Part shown: piece after piece, positions 23,903 through 36,597 of the stretch | Position numbering within the stretch: the stretch's first letter is position 1 | How the letters are laid out: every line of letters begins with the position of its first letter | From: Eublepharis macularius | Taxonomy: Eukaryota > Chordata > Lepidosauria > Squamata > Eublepharidae | DNA: 64,000 bases | NCBI RefSeq assembly: GCF_028583425.1 | Contig: NC_072794.1 | Coordinates: 23,185,232 to 23,249,231 of the forward strand | Reading direction: 5' to 3' | Notes under the pieces: model-generated | Databases searched by the model: none | Told to the model about the DNA's origin: nothing | What the model saw: the letters and a program-made list of their open reading frames with translations, nothing else | Translations under genes and position numbers: made by a program

Positions 23903-24289
23903 TGGCCAACAGTGTGAGTCAGGAGACTCAAAACAGCTTACAGTGTTCTCCTCCATGTTGTATGAACACTGGCAACACGTGTATTTACCATGCTTGTATG
24001 TGTGAACACATACAAACTCTGAAAAATCCACGTCTGAAAAGTATGAAAAGTTTTGATAGTGCTAACCCCCCCCTCCTAATTTTAAAACTTTATAAACTGG
24101 CTTTCTAAGACCAAAATACCTTGTTATTAACTCAATTACGGATATTTAATTTCATGGGATTGTGGTGAATAAAAGCTGTCAGTGTGACATTTGTTTGTCT
24201 TCATTCTAACAAATTATGGGGAATTTTCACTCTTAAGTACTGAAGAAGATGCTTTTAGCAGTATTGAAATGAGTCAGACCCTGGAGCTT

Positions 24290-24640
24290 TTGTTTATTCT
24301 GCTGTGAATTACTGTATTTTTGGTAGTGTTTGGGCACTGTTGATGCTCTCCTGACATTGTGGAAATGTATGTATGGATGATTTATACATACAGTACTCTT
24401 AAGTTTTGTTCTGCTGAAACCTATTGTTCTGGATGTAAAGTATGTTGAAACTTTTTTATGCATTGCATATTATGTTCATTCGGCTGTGAATTGTGTCTGT
24501 TGTAGAACTCATTACTTCGCTTTATGGAAATATATTGGTGTGGACATTTCTACATGTAGCACTCTATGTTTCATTCTGCTGTGAGTTATTACGCTGTTGT
24601 AAAACGTATTGTAACTAATTTTTCATGCATTCCGTATCGG
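24290..24640 (+). repeat. Degenerate tandem duplication, unit about 180 bp
   Basis: TATTCTGCTGTGAATTACTG (about 24296) and TTCATTCGGCTGTGAATTGT (about 24476) begin two diverged units that share a TGGAAATRTAT, ACATACAGTACTCT/ACATGTAGCACTCT order and a TTTTTYATGCATT end. Confidence 0.5.
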
Positions 24641-25039
24641 TTTATCTGTTGTGACATACAAATTGTATGGTTTTGTTGAAGTCTTTACCTGTTGGTTTGT
24701 TCTGTTTGTGGGGAATCTTTTCCTCTATGCCATTTTCCTAAGCCCCAGATGGCCCTCCAAAGCTGCTAAATGTGCCTTTGGAGGAAACGAAGAGGATGTA
24801 GACAGCCTCCTGGTGACCTTAAGTTTTCTTCCCAACATGCAGGTAAAGAGGCAACCTCTTCTTCTACTCAGGTCACACAACTTCAAGCACTGGTAAATGG
24901 ATATGGACTGCAGACTATACTACTGTGTATTGCTGCAAGTATGACCCTACTGAGTATTTTCGGTGCCATTTAATATGTCACGTTAATTGTTTATGCTTTG
25001 TTTCAGCATTGTTTCAGCTCTGTATCGGATTTCTGCTTG

Positions 25040-25162
25040 TTTTCAAATTTCTACAGTCCACGTGCTGTCTATTGGATGTCCTAGACATTGATTGTATTGA
25101 CTTACACGGTATGAGTGTCAGAGAGAAAGGTGAACTATAAATAACATAATAAATAAATAAAA
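25040..25162 (+). mobile_element. LINE or SINE 3' tail
   Basis: Ends AGAGAAAGGTGAACTATAAA then ATAATAAATAAATAAA, the usual tail of L2/CR1-like or Bov-B-tailed elements in lizards. The upstream extent is unclear. Confidence 0.4.
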
Positions 25163-28100
25163 TTCTGAACTAGGGGAGGGCAGTCCTGGGGCTGCTATTT
25201 AACAATAAAAACAGTGACTGCACCCTGTCTATTGTGGCCTTCAGATTTTGCTCCTAGAACATCAGATTTGCTGGAGATGCCTTTGAATACACGGACAATG
25301 CTGTTGTCTTTCCCCTGAGAACCCAACGCCAACTTTTTAAAAAATGGCTACTACAACCAAGAAGTAGAGCTTCCAGATGCTATTCAACCTGGTGTTCATC
25401 ATTTTACAATGAAGCACACTTTCTTTCTGAGAATCTCACATTGCCCAGAACTCAATAGCACCTCAATACATTTTCACAGTGCATTGGCCATTTTGAATTT
25501 TTTAAAAATTATTTATTTGATTTCCATTAAAGTTCCAGTTTCAGTTTGTCACACCTTCTTACATTCATGGTATGGTCTTTAGCACAGTATAAACCAACTG
25601 AAGTACAGTTACTTTCTATTCAATGTTTCTCTCTTGTATATAATTTATGAATAAAGGGCTCAAGATTATTAGGCAACACAAATTATAATGGAGCGAGGTG
25701 TGAGTGTGTGCCTGTGTTGACCTCAGAAGGACTCTTAAAGGAAAGACTTTTTTGCCAACAGCCTCCCTTATGAAAATACAGTTGCAAGGGGAGAAGATAT
25801 CCTTGCAAATCTGACTTTGCAAAGAAAAATGTTTGCAGACAATAATCGGCTTTACAGAAAAGCCTGCCAAACCTATTTTAGCAGAGGAAGAAGTAGGTTG
25901 AGGACCTTACTAGAACAAATACAGGGCTTGATCCCATGGAGGATTTCTGTTGATGCATGAGGAAGGAAAATTTTACTTATTCCTTCCTCCCCTTGCAAAC
26001 TTCTTGACTTCCCATTCGCACTGTTCCCAGAGTTGTCTTCTTCACCCCAAGGAGCAGCATTTGGGAAGGCATATTTTTGGCAGGATCTAAGATCTCTGTG
26101 CAGCCTTAAACTTCCTGCGCATCAGTGGATGACTATGGGGTTTCAGGAGAAGGTGGGAGGAGAGGGAGAGAATAATCCAGTTATGTTTCCAGTTATGGGG
26201 AGGATCATGATAGACTCTTTTGTTCCTCCTCCTCTGTCTGTCATGGGGGCTGAAATCCAGGTCCATCCACACACAGAGGAAAGAAAAAACCTGAAGCTGC
26301 ACACTATGGAGACCCAAACTGGCCTGGCTCCAGAGACTGCTACTGAGAGCCATATGAAAAGTGGCAGCCCAGAGGTTTGAAGAGAAGCCTTGAAGTAGTG
26401 CTTCAGTCTGGTCAGATGAATAGTAGGATTTCTCGGTTCCATCGGCAGAAGAGCGAACAGGTCTCACACACCAGGAAGAACATCGTGCAGAGCTGAATGC
26501 AAAACCTGTGGCATTTACTAGGAGTCCTTCCTTTAGCTGCAGCTGTTGCTTTGGCCTAGATATATGTGCAGGATTCTGCTGTCAGGTTCATGGATTCTGC
26601 GTCTGTTTTGCAAATCCAGTCACATTCTTTCCAGTGTATTATATAATCTCCAGGAACAACGGAGGTTCTGGTCTCTGGAAGGAGCCAAACAGTGAGCTCA
26701 TTGGCAACTTGAAGCATTGCCCTTTGTGAATATTAACAGTGGGATTCATGGATTCTTTGCAGAGCACAAAAGGTGTATTCTTCTGCGGCTCGTTTAAAAA
26801 CCTCAATGGCAGTATATCCATTGCTTTGAAAGATGCATTCATTTTGAAAAAGAATTTATTTTGTGCTTATGAAGCTAGTCTCTTTGCCGGTCATGGTATA
26901 AGAAGTCAGATAAAACCCAACACGTTTTTTGTGTGTGTGCCATTCTTTCTTTTAAGGGTAACAGTGGGTGCAACATACATCTCACTGAAGTTAATGGCAT
27001 AGCTCTCCTGGAGAACTAGATTGCATGCACTTTGAAGTCTTGATATTTCTGGATATGGATTTCTATGGCGGGCAAGGAAACAGAAATTGCCTCTGGCAAA
27101 GAGTGTGGCTCCTTCTAGCTGCTAAGTCTTTGCAAATGAAACACAACATTTGTTTAAAAAAATCACTTCTTTCTCATTCCATAACTTAAGTGCATTGCTT
27201 CAATATGATTCACACATGAAATAAAGTTAGATTGATTTGGGTGGGGCGGGGGTGACTGTACAGTATTTTCTGACATAATGAGGAATAAACCTGATATAAT
27301 ATTAGGTGCACCTGTGTCTTGTATATACAAGCACACCTCTCTAAATGCATGCACACTCACTCACTCACCTTGTCACACAGCACTCCAGTTTCTTGGCAGG
27401 TGCTTCACGTGTTAAAATGGGGAGGAATATAAAAAATCATGCAGTTTTCTAGAGTGCATGAGGAAATTTAATCATGGGCTGAGCTCAAACCTTAAATTCT
27501 TTTTTTGCATACATTTCCAGCTACTCCACAAGTGCCTCCCCCTTTCAATTTTCATCACTCCTTGCAAGAAACCTTTGTGTATTCATTTTCCCACTCTCAA
27601 TTACCCTCACTATCCCTCAGTGACATTAGTGTGCAGCCAGATCTACTTAACTATATGATAGACAGATGCGCAGTATTGTGATGTCATCTCATTCATAACA
27701 TGATCCCTGATTGGGTGAGAGCAGACATGTGACTAATCCATGAAGGACGAAGCAGCAACCATCAGGTGAAAGACACAATCAAAGGCACAGCATCCAGGAG
27801 ACAAACAGGAAGTCTAAGTACTGGGGGGACAACCCTCCCAGTCACTACTTTCCATCCGAAAGTTGAAAGTCGGGAATATTTACTGCAGCCTTAGTCAAAG
27901 TTCAAAGCACTAATTTCCACAAGTGGCTTAAATAAAATATGAATTTTAGTAGGAGTTTGATTTCTCCTATGTATTCTTAGATGTTTTCCAAATTTTATAT
28001 ACAGATATTTTTTCAATTTGTTCTATAAAACGGTGAGAAAATGGAGATTAAAATTTTGCAACATTGTTCACAAAGGGTCCAGGTTTTCAAGTGGGAAACG

Positions 28101-28270
28101 AATTTACAAGTTTCCAGATATGTCAAATAGTCAGTTCTTGGCTTTACAGGAATCCTCTTGAAACAAACAACTCTAGCCTTCCAGTGGTGCTCAGCCCTTC
28201 CCTCTTTTCTCACTCTAACTGGGGCACACAAATGATCCAGGCACTCAGTCTGTCCAGAGCATCAAACCCC
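25163..28270 (-). other. LMX1A: 3' flank and probable 3' UTR of LMX1A
   Basis: Directly downstream of the LMX1A stop on the minus strand. The first canonical AATAAA I find on that strand is at 26855-26860, 1.4 kb past the stop. Variant signals nearer (ATTAAA at 27468-27473) are possible. No other gene seen. Confidence 0.4.
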
Positions 28271-28431
28271 TCAAGATGTAAAGTAGGAGCTCTGCATTGA
28301 GTACAGGTGGTCAATGGGGTTTCCCACTCTTGATTGCAGCGGCCCAGATTCTGAGGTTGCTAAGAAACAGTCGCCCAAGTTGCTGAGGGACGTGTCGTCG
28401 CTATCGAGGTCGTGGAAAAGCGGCTCAACAC
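28271..28431 (-). CDS. LMX1A: LMX1A terminal coding exon
   Basis: Last coding exon of the LIM-homeobox transcription factor LMX1A, a nuclear DNA-binding regulator of midbrain dopaminergic, roof-plate and inner-ear development in vertebrates. The exon starts after an AG acceptor at 28432-28433 in phase 1 and encodes 52 residues plus the TGA stop at 28271-28273. It carries the family's C-terminal signature: [20 protein letters not shown], then [11 protein letters not shown], then [21 protein letters not shown] minus its last residue's context, ending in FTS. As I recall the mammalian protein it differs at only a few positions, and '[15 protein letters not shown]' separates it from the paralogue LMX1B (TSLTSLSDCFLGSSD). 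The 3' UTR continues below 28271. A minus-strand AATAAA at 26855-26860 is one possible end, but this is weak. Confidence 0.97.
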
Positions 28432-28933
28432 CTTCAGGAGAGATAAACAAATGTAGTTGTTTATTGAAGGCCCAACCCATCACAAAGTTCCCCCTGCTCA
28501 AGCTCCTATGAAATTAATCAGGGTTTCTCATGAGTAGTGCTCTTGAATAGTTCCTCATTCATTTCAAAGTCTTGTGCAGGGGACCCTCCTTCTGGATTAT
28601 ACCTTTAGAATTTTAACCCACCCACTCCTAGGAGGCTTCAAATATGTAAACGTAAATACTATATACAAACCAATTCAATAAATGAAACAAACAGTAAAAT
28701 GCCAGTTTAAATAATACTGAAATCTATTAGACAGGGAAGAAGGATATTCCAGTTTTGGGTCACCTTCTCAAAGCTGTCTTTCTATAGGTGTTTCTTGAAA
28801 GCACCTAACTAGTATTCTTAATAGAATCCTCTTGCTTCATCTATTGCAGGAAGAAGTGCTTTATGAAATAATGCAACTTTTTCTTTCGATGGTGCCTTCA
28901 GAATCGGCAACATGCAGTATCTTCAGTCCTTAC

Positions 28934-29107
28934 CATAGGGGTTCATGTGGTCCCCAGGCATCTGTGGTGGAGTGAGTCCTTGCCGGAAGGGATCTGAGCT
29001 ATAGACACTTTGATCTATAGCCAGCGTTTGCTGTGGGGGTGGTGGCAAGGTAGTATACGAACTCATGATCCCCTCGAGGCCAGCATTACTGCCAGTGTGT
29101 GTTTGAG
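28934..29107 (-). CDS. LMX1A: LMX1A exon, post-homeodomain activation region
   Basis: 174-nt internal coding exon between an AG acceptor (29108-29109) and a GTAAGG donor (28928-28933), phase 1 at both ends. It encodes 57 full residues, beginning [17 protein letters not shown], then a proline-rich stretch [20 protein letters not shown], then the LMX-type block [20 protein letters not shown]. This part of the protein follows the homeodomain and contributes to transcriptional activation in the family. The block [16 protein letters not shown] is shared by LMX1A and LMX1B. The flanking parts fit LMX1A. The intron to the last exon is only about 0.5 kb. Confidence 0.96.
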
Positions 29108-29956
29108 CTGGAAGACACAGAGAGAAGCAACGGTTCTTCAGGAGTTCTCCACCTCAGCCTTCCATCCCACCTACTTGGGCAAGAGCTAGTTCTCATCTGT
29201 CTTGTTGACTTTTCTGATGACAGTCCTGAACTTCCAAGCCTAGCAGCTGGGAACTGCTTGCTATTTCCACAACATTTAAATTCATGCTAGCCAAACCCAC
29301 CGAGTGATACCTGCTTGTTTCTCAGTTGCAGCACAGATGGGCTAACCTATCAGGGAACATCCAAAGGTCTACAGGACTTAATAGCAAAAATCTATCTATA
29401 ACGTTTCTCATCTATGTAATACAGGAGGTCTCAATATGCCCAGTCTCAATGGTTTCTCATTTATAGATTAAATGCATCCAGTTCCTCCATTCGTCTGCTA
29501 TTTGTGCAAGACGGTGGTATGTTCATTCAAAACAGGGGCAGCGGGGATTGAAGGAGACACCCAAGACAGTGTGGGAAGACTAATGAATCACAAAGGTTGG
29601 AAGGAAGGCCATGCTGGCCTATGGAACATTTTTTAGACCTCTGAGAAAGCTTACAAACAGCAGAGGAGTTTTCTATTGGCCACCAGTTGCCTGTTTTGCC
29701 CTGACAGGTCCTACTCCCTGCTCCTCTCCATCTCCCGCATTCTGGCCATATAAAGGATGTGCAGAAGTTGGCCCAATAAACAGTGCGCTCTGAAAAGAGA
29801 GGAAGTACAAAAAAAAAAAAAACCTTTGCACTGGTGTCAGTGCCTCCCTAGAAAGAGAGCATCTCCCATTCTGAGATTCCTGGCTGGATGCAGCAAAGGG
29901 CATAAGGAGATACAGGGTTCCCCTGACAGAAAAGTAACCCTTTAATTTGGCTGTAC

Positions 29957-30026
29957 CAGAACTGAGTCGCTGTGTGTTTTGTTGATCTTGCTGTTGCTGT
30001 TGCTGTCGTCTTGCCAATTTTTTCAT
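29957..30026 (-). CDS. LMX1A: LMX1A exon, homeodomain C-terminus and glutamine tract
   Basis: 70-nt coding exon encoding MKKLARRQQQQQQDQQNTQR followed by LSS and one base of the next codon. It supplies the last homeodomain residues (MKKLAR) and the LMX1A-specific tail with six glutamines. The acceptor is a clean CAG immediately before the ATG (internal methionine, not a start). The donor is GTACAG, weaker than the others in this gene. Frame continues from the exon at 31643-31720 in phase 0 and into 28934-29107 in phase 1 (G|CT, alanine). Confidence 0.96.
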
Positions 30027-30435
30027 CTGTTACCAGAAAGGAAAAGTTAGAACAAGTCCAACCCAAGCATGTATACACAGAATATTATCCTACTGATGCC
30101 ACAATCTGTAACTGCTGAGACACCTAAGCAGATCATAACATCCTTGACAAATATTTTAGTCCAGCCATGCCCCATTAACCTATCTGGCTCATAGCGGCTG
30201 CTTAACTGTCCATTCAGGTAACTCCTCTGTGGTCTATCAACATTATATGAAATGTCTAGCTCCCCATTTGCATGTCAAGATAACTGCATTGGGCTATTGC
30301 CTGAACTACCCTTGAAAACATGAATCCTACTTCTTCACACAATCTGATTCTCATAGCAGCTCTCATACAGCCATTTAGTATACATAAGACTTCATAAATA
30401 ATCTGGTTGCCCATAACCATGGGAGAAGAACACAG

Positions 30436-30532
30436 AATTACAGTGCAATCCTAAACAGAGTTACTCCAGTCTAAGCCCATTGAAATCAATGAGCTTAAGA
30501 CTGCAGCAACTTTGCTTAGGATTGCACCATTA
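30436..30532. repeat. Palindromic MITE-like repeat, CAGTGCAATCCTAA family
   Basis: CAGTGCAATCCTAAACAGAG at the left and TTGCTTAGGATTGCACCA at the right form a loose hairpin around CCATTGAAATCAATG. Other copies lie at 59056-59155 and 61017-61085. Confidence 0.65.
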
Positions 30533-31487
30533 ATCTTGTAGCTGAAAAGATGGAGAAGACCAATCCTACAAACCAATCTGCTTCCAGCAGAAGTCCACTG
30601 TGCTTTCAAAAATTCAGTGTAAAAATATACGGAGCTTCAACTTTTCATATAATGATTTCAAGTTTTAGAATTCCCCCCTAAAACCAAACTATCCAGAAAT
30701 TTGCTCCCAAATTTCTATTCCTCGTCAAGGAGAAAAGTTCCAACTATTGTACATTATATTTCCAAGAAATAGTGTATGAATCTGACGTTTCAGTTCAAAA
30801 TCCCCCTTTGTTGGAACCTTGAACTTTTTAATATAGTTTGAGCACAATGACCACACACACACACACCATGTACACTTTAACTTGGAAAAATATGGCAGTT
30901 TGAAATCTGATTTTTTAATTTTAATGTTTGGTTTTCAAGATGCAGCTTTCTATGCACAGAATTAGAGTGGCATGTTTGTTTCATCCTAATTGATTGAGAT
31001 CTATTATATGAAATTTCTGAACAGCCACATTTCCTGCATGAATTCATTGCCTGTTTTTGCCTCTTACATTCTTCTTAGCATTTCCAGAAACATGTCTCCT
31101 GCCCCAAGAAAACGCCTCAAGATCATAGCCTTATTTTTCTCTTTCCTTACTGATCCCTGCAATCAGCTGGGAATCTGCTTCTGATCCCCCCCCCAAATAC
31201 TTTGCTGAGTACAGAGCAAAATTTCCCCAGCAGGAGATCAGTAGCCAACTCCCAGCTGATCCCTCATCAGCTGGGAATGGGCATCTGAGGGCTGCAAGTA
31301 GCGAACAGACGCAAACAGCCTGTCAATTTATTGACTGCCTGATCACCACCAGTGAACAGAAAGCAAGCCGAGCTGGCAGGTGTTCAAGCATCTCTAATGA
31401 TGATGGACTGGGTCTGGGAACTGATGGTCTAAGCCATATGTCAGACATTCTCTTTTTAGATGGTGGCTGAATTGGTACTCCAGGCAT

Positions 31488-31900
<413 letters not shown>

Positions 31901-32272
31901 TTAAAAAGAGCTACAACCTCAATCTACTTTTTGTTACCATGCCTAATGTTATAATAGTCTTTTTTTCTAATGTTTTGCCTGTCCACACAGTGAAAAACCA
32001 GCCAGAGAGCTTTCAAGTTGTGATAACAGGAGGAGCCTACCCAGGGCTCTTCTCCCTGCTCAAAAAGGAGGTCTATTCAAGCACCTGGTTGGTCGCAATC
32101 CATGACTGATGGGTTCCGTTTGGTCCCTAGGGACTCAAAGTGGCACCTTCAGACCACAATATCTAGGATTACAACAACATGGGTCCCTCCCCATGTGAGC
32201 AGATGATTCAACGAGGTCTTATGCAGCCATCTCCAGCAGTTGAAATGCTCATGATGCCTGTCCGTTTTTTAC

Positions 32273-32442
32273 CTTCCTACATGGCTTAGAGGACACCTCA
32301 AATGATGCTTTGAATGCCCGGCGCTGTTGCGTTGTTAGGATTGTCCGGGGTCGCTTGGGCCTCTTTTGATCCTTGTTCTCCTCAGACGCTTTTCTGGTGC
32401 CTGCCCCCATTTTGCCCAGGCTCTCTTCATCGTCACTTTTAC
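32273..32442 (-). CDS. LMX1A: LMX1A exon, linker and homeodomain N-terminal half
   Basis: 170-nt exon encoding the acidic linker after the LIM domains ([20 protein letters not shown]) and then the homeodomain start [20 protein letters not shown], helix 1 and SSKPCRK. It begins in phase 1 after a TTTTTAG acceptor (32443-32444) and ends in phase 0 before GTAAAA. The basic N-terminal arm (KRPKRPR) contacts the minor groove and probably acts as a nuclear localisation signal. The linker differs from the mammalian sequence I remember (SDDEESLCKSAHGAGKGT), as expected for a less constrained segment. Confidence 0.97.
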
Positions 32443-33956
32443 CTAAAAAGATTTATAAAAGTTTCACAAAACGGGATTCAGAGCGTCATTTTTACTTTAA
32501 AAAGTTGCAGCCTTTTAACAGATACACTCCATAGTTGAGGGGCAGCTTAAAGCACCTTCATTTCAATTTTACCCAAGATGAACTAAACAACATAAGACAG
32601 TATCTGTGAACTAACTAAAATTAGTGTACGCTGTGTTACCAATTACAACATTCCTCTTCTGCTATTACTTCTTTAGGGGATCTTAAAGAGGAATCTCTTC
32701 TGGAGTTAAAGAAACATTTGATCAGCTGTTGGTCCTTCTGTTTCCAGTGAAATGTGTTCATTTTTTACTACTACTTCCCAGAGGGACAAACCTGACACCA
32801 GAACCACACCAAACCTACATACCTTCTCATTGCCTCATCCTAGGACTCTAGTATCATAGCCTGGGACATTTTTTTCTCCTTCCCTCTATATTTTTTAAAC
32901 ATCCAGATTGATAGAGAACTTTGGATTTATCTGGATGAGGGACAGTAACAAGGGAAAGCTGACCTGGGGAACCATGCTGGTACTGCACAATAAACCAAAT
33001 AACAGAAAAGATTTTAGTCATAATAAAACAAAACAGAAAATTACACCAGGGCTGGAATGAAAGAAACCCAGATACAGCCAGCCGGAAGAAATGCCTTCCT
33101 AAAACATGGAAGTTTTAACTAACTTCATGAAAACCAGAAGCAAGTTGGGCATACGGTTTCCCCAGGCAAAATGTTCCTTAGGGAACTACACCACTACCTA
33201 GAAGGCCCTGGGTCTAGATGCCACCTACTGAATTTTAGATGGCAGGGCTTTCAAGGACTCTGGATCCCAAAACATAAGGCTTTAAAAAGTCAGCATCAGG
33301 ACTTTGAAGTGAGCCAAGAAATCGTTTAGTTCCTAATAGAGTTCCTTAAGCTTAGCCTGCAGTCTAGCCTCTACGTTCCTCACCAACTGTAGTTTCTGAA
33401 TACTCCTCAAAGGCAGCTAGACCCAGGATACATAGCTAGAATCTAACTCCAAGAATGAGACTATCAAGTTGTGAAGCTTGGGGGCCACACCCCATGCATT
33501 AACCTTTCCAATGGCATGTGCATCACTGAATTAACGTATGTTAATTTTTGCAGATGGAAAGGACATTTTCCTTGATAGATGAAGAAACCATCAAAAATCA
33601 AACATCTGGGATTAAGGTTTGAATTCCACTGAAGTCTTCTGCAGTAGTGGTATGTGTGTATACACACACTCATATACATGCATAAGGGACCCACAGCAGA
33701 TTGAGATAATCTGCCCCACTTCAGAATGTAGATGGAAGATCATATTTTGAATGGTACTCCGTTAACTATCTCCTTGTGGTAGGATTACCAGGTTGTCCTC
33801 CATGGTGGGGTAACTTCCTGCTCCTGCCTGGTCGGCCCTGCTCTTGCAGCAGGAAAAAAACAGGAAGGTGACTGCGGAGGCAGTGACATCACTTCCCGCT
33901 ACTGTATACCCAACACTCTAGGAATTTCTCTACCCAGTCCTGCTATTCTTCCCACC

Positions 33957-34440
33957 CAGGGGTCATTTCGTAGAAAAAGAGCTCCAGGAACTCATTAGCA
34001 TAACTTATTAGCACAACTCATTAGCATATGCCACACCCCTTGACATCGCCGGAAGTGTGTCATTAGCATAGCTGATCTACATATGCCACACCCCCTGACA
34101 TCACCTATCCTGGCTGTTTTGGACCCAATCCTGGCCATTCAGGGCCGAAATTGGGCCCAAAATGGCAAAAGGGGCTGAAAATGGCCGAAAAGGGGCCCAA
34201 AATGTTCAGAATTGGGCTGCTGCTGAGTGGGAGAGTGATCCACCACCCATCAGAGGCCCAATCCTGGCCATTTTGGGACCAATCCTGGCTGTTTAAGGCC
34301 CGATTCCGGACATTTGGGACCAAATCCAGGCTGAAACGGGCCCAAAATGGCCAAAAATTAGGTGGGCCACCTGACATATGACCTCTTTGGAGAACTGCCA
34401 GAACTGTGTTCCTGCATGTCCCCCCTCAAAATGAGCCCTG
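33957..34440 (+). mobile_element. hAT-type MITE, CAGGGGTCATTTCG family, perfect 8-bp duplication
   Basis: Starts CAGGGGTCATTTCGTAG and ends CTCAAAATGAGCCCTG, flanked by TTCCCACC on both sides (33949-33956 and 34441-34448). The interior repeats GGGCCCAAAATGGC-like text. The same family as 58441-58874, which lies in the opposite orientation. Confidence 0.9.
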
Positions 34441-34481
34441 TTCCCACCTCACTCAATCAGAGGGCAGGGCTCTTTACCAGG

Positions 34482-35049
34482 TAGGGCTCCTGCAAGCGCG
34501 ATGACGTCACTTAGTGATGTCACCACGCAGCCCATTTGGGCGCAGATCGGGCCCGTTGTGGGCCCCTGCGGAGTGCAGGAGCATTCCTGCGCTCTGCAGG
34601 GGCCCACAACGGGCCCAATCCACGCCAAAACGGGCCCAATCTGCGCCCATTTTGGCACGGATCGGGTCCTTTTTGGTGCGGATTGGGCCCATTTAAGGCC
34701 CCTGTGGAGCATGGGAGCATTCCTGCACTCTGCAGGGGCCCACAATGGGCCCGATCCAAGCCAAAACGGGGCCGATCCGCACTCATTTGGGCGCAGATCG
34801 GGCCTGTTTTGGTGTGGATTGGGTCCGTTGTGGGCCCTTGCGGAGCACAGGAACGCTCCCGTGCTCCACAGGGCCCCTGATCCAGGCCAAAACAGGCCTG
34901 ATCCTGGCTGCTGCTGTGCGCGGGGGCGCACAGCACATCAGGGGGGCGCACATTGAAGGTGCACCCCCCCCCGCTGGCCAGGTAGGTGGGGCAGGGGTGG
35001 GAGGGGGGGCGGGGGATCCCCCGCCCCCACCGGGGGTCTGGCAGCCCTA
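34482..35049 (+). mobile_element. hAT-type MITE, TAGGG family, with expanded internal inverted repeats
   Basis: Starts TAGGGCTCCTGC and ends CTGGCAGCCCTA, flanked by TTACCAGG and TTGCCAGG (7 of 8 match). Inside, GGGCCC and GCAGGGGCCCACAA modules alternate in both directions (about 34540-34880), giving open frames in several phases that are only read-through of the repeat. No gene. Confidence 0.7.
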
Positions 35050-35744
35050 TTGCCAGGGATGTTTTTGCTTCCCAGCCCGCCGCTGCATAGCCTCCTCACT
35101 CTTCTTTACCACATCTAATCTTTCTGAAAGCACATGCATACACCAAAAAGCACAAGATAAAAAGAGGCAGCCCAATAGAGACTCATGATCCCACAAGGAT
35201 CTTAAACATGTGCATGGGCAGCCTCAGTCAGGGCTTCTTGGTAGGGGCACATTGTGTGTTTGCTACCAGAAACAACAGCGTTAACACAATACCAGCATCA
35301 AAGATGATCAACACACAATAAGTGAACCTATTCCTAAGCAAAGAGGGTTAGGAAGATTTCTCCAGTTCTTAAGGTTTTCAGCATTTTATAACCACAATGA
35401 GTTGCTGATAACCACCAACACCTTGACTTGCAACATTTTCCAGTTCTTATAAAAATGACATCTTCTGAAACTGTGATTTCCAAGCTGAAGCTTGAATTTT
35501 GATCTTAAAATTTGAATGCAGACAATGTTCGAAGCTATTCCCTTTTACCCCAATTTCTTTTGAAAAACTATCACGGGAAGCTGCCTTTTTCACAAGTTAC
35601 TGTACAGCTTAACATGTGATTTAAAGCCCATATTTATCTGGGTACTGGTCTCTGGTTTCATTTGTAAAGTGAACTCACATTGGTTCTTTCTTACAAATGG
35701 ATGTACAGAGACACATGAAGGCTATACGGGCATTCACTATACCA

Positions 35745-35925
35745 TGTGGGCTGCGCTACTGAGTCTGAGGCAATCGCTCTGTCTGCTCTGACTGGTAAGG
35801 TCTCCTTTGCAGGTCTTTTGCATCACCTTTTACTTGGTCCTTCTAATTGGAGGTGCCAAGGATTGAACTCAGTACCTTCTGCCTGCAAAGCAGATGCTCT
35901 ACCACACAGCCATGCCCCCAGTTTG
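35745..35925 (-). mobile_element. tRNA-derived SINE (second family), head
   Basis: Minus strand: GGCATGGCTGTGTGGTAGAG, CATCTGCTTTGCAGGCAGAA, GAGTTCAATCCTTGGCACCT. Close to a tRNA in its first 70 bases, but with no aminoacyl-stem pairing and with SINE body following. Confidence 0.6.
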
Positions 35926-35928
35926 CAG

Positions 35929-36040
35929 TTGGGTGTGTGAAAACACAGTAATGGCACGTCTGCCATTGGGTCTGGCCTTGCAGTTACGTTGCTGCTATCT
36001 TTAGTAACCCGAGCAAACAAGCACATCCTAAACAGACGGG
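35929..36040 (+). repeat. Direct repeat of about 110 bp, copy A
   Basis: CCAGTTTGCAGTTGGGTGTG through AAGCACATCCTAAA. Copy B is at 36598-36720 with roughly a tenth of positions changed. Confidence 0.85.
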
Positions 36041-36046
36041 CAGATA

Positions 36047-36590
36047 GGTAAATTTATTGTATATGGCCACTGGCCTTTACAAAACAAAACATATATACAA
36101 ACTACAACCATAAAATTTAAAAAGAATTCTAAAATACCAAACATTAAAATTATTCAAAACACAAGCAAGACCCAGATTTACTGCTCAAACTGATGAGATG
36201 CTTTCTTAGAAACTGTACTTGCTCTTGTTTTTCTAGCGGCCAAAGCAAAAAGTGCACTTTATAGGATACAGAGGCATCTACATCAGATAACATGTAGACT
36301 ATGGCTGATTCCGCACACGTTGGATAATGCACTTTCAATGCACTTTATCAATCGTTTGAGGTGGATTTTTTGTTCCGCGTATGAAAAAATCAGCTCCAAA
36401 TGATCTATAAAGAGGATTGGAAGTGCATTATCCAACGTGTGCGGAATCAGCCCAATTTATCAGAGAAGGAGTATATGTTATTTAGGGTCTTGGTCAGGAA
36501 TTTCTTTCTGGGTTCTGTATACAAAGGTCAAGCAAGAACATAGTGAAGAAGGTCCTCTACCACATAAACAAATGCATTGCTCCTTTGGTT
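36047..36590 (-). mobile_element. LINE 3' tail, minus strand
   Basis: On the minus strand the segment ends CAATAAATTTACC at 36047, an AATAAA-bearing 3' end, and is AT-rich upstream. The MITE at 36303 splits it. It is flanked by a direct repeat of about 110 bp (35929-36040 and 36598-36720). Confidence 0.45.
36303..36452. mobile_element. 150-bp MITE with 30-bp perfect terminal inverted repeats
   Basis: Starts GGCTGATTCCGCACACGTTG and ends CAACGTGTGCGGAATCAGCC. Thirty terminal bases pair perfectly. No target duplication is obvious. It lies inside the LINE tail at 36047-36590. Confidence 0.8.
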
Positions 36591-36597
36591 TTTTGCC

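Noticed and set aside
26033-26467. Open frames on both strands downstream of LMX1A
   Set aside because: No domain, no splice context and composition like the surroundings. Likely 3' UTR or flank.
34449-34956. Overlapping open frames of 114-160 residues on both strands with repeated words like GPIRAKMGADWARFG
   Set aside because: They are read-through of inverted GGGCCC-rich modules in a MITE. Similar frames occur in several phases and no domain is present.
35850-35925. tRNA gene on the minus strand
   Set aside because: A and B boxes are present but the acceptor stem does not pair and SINE body follows.
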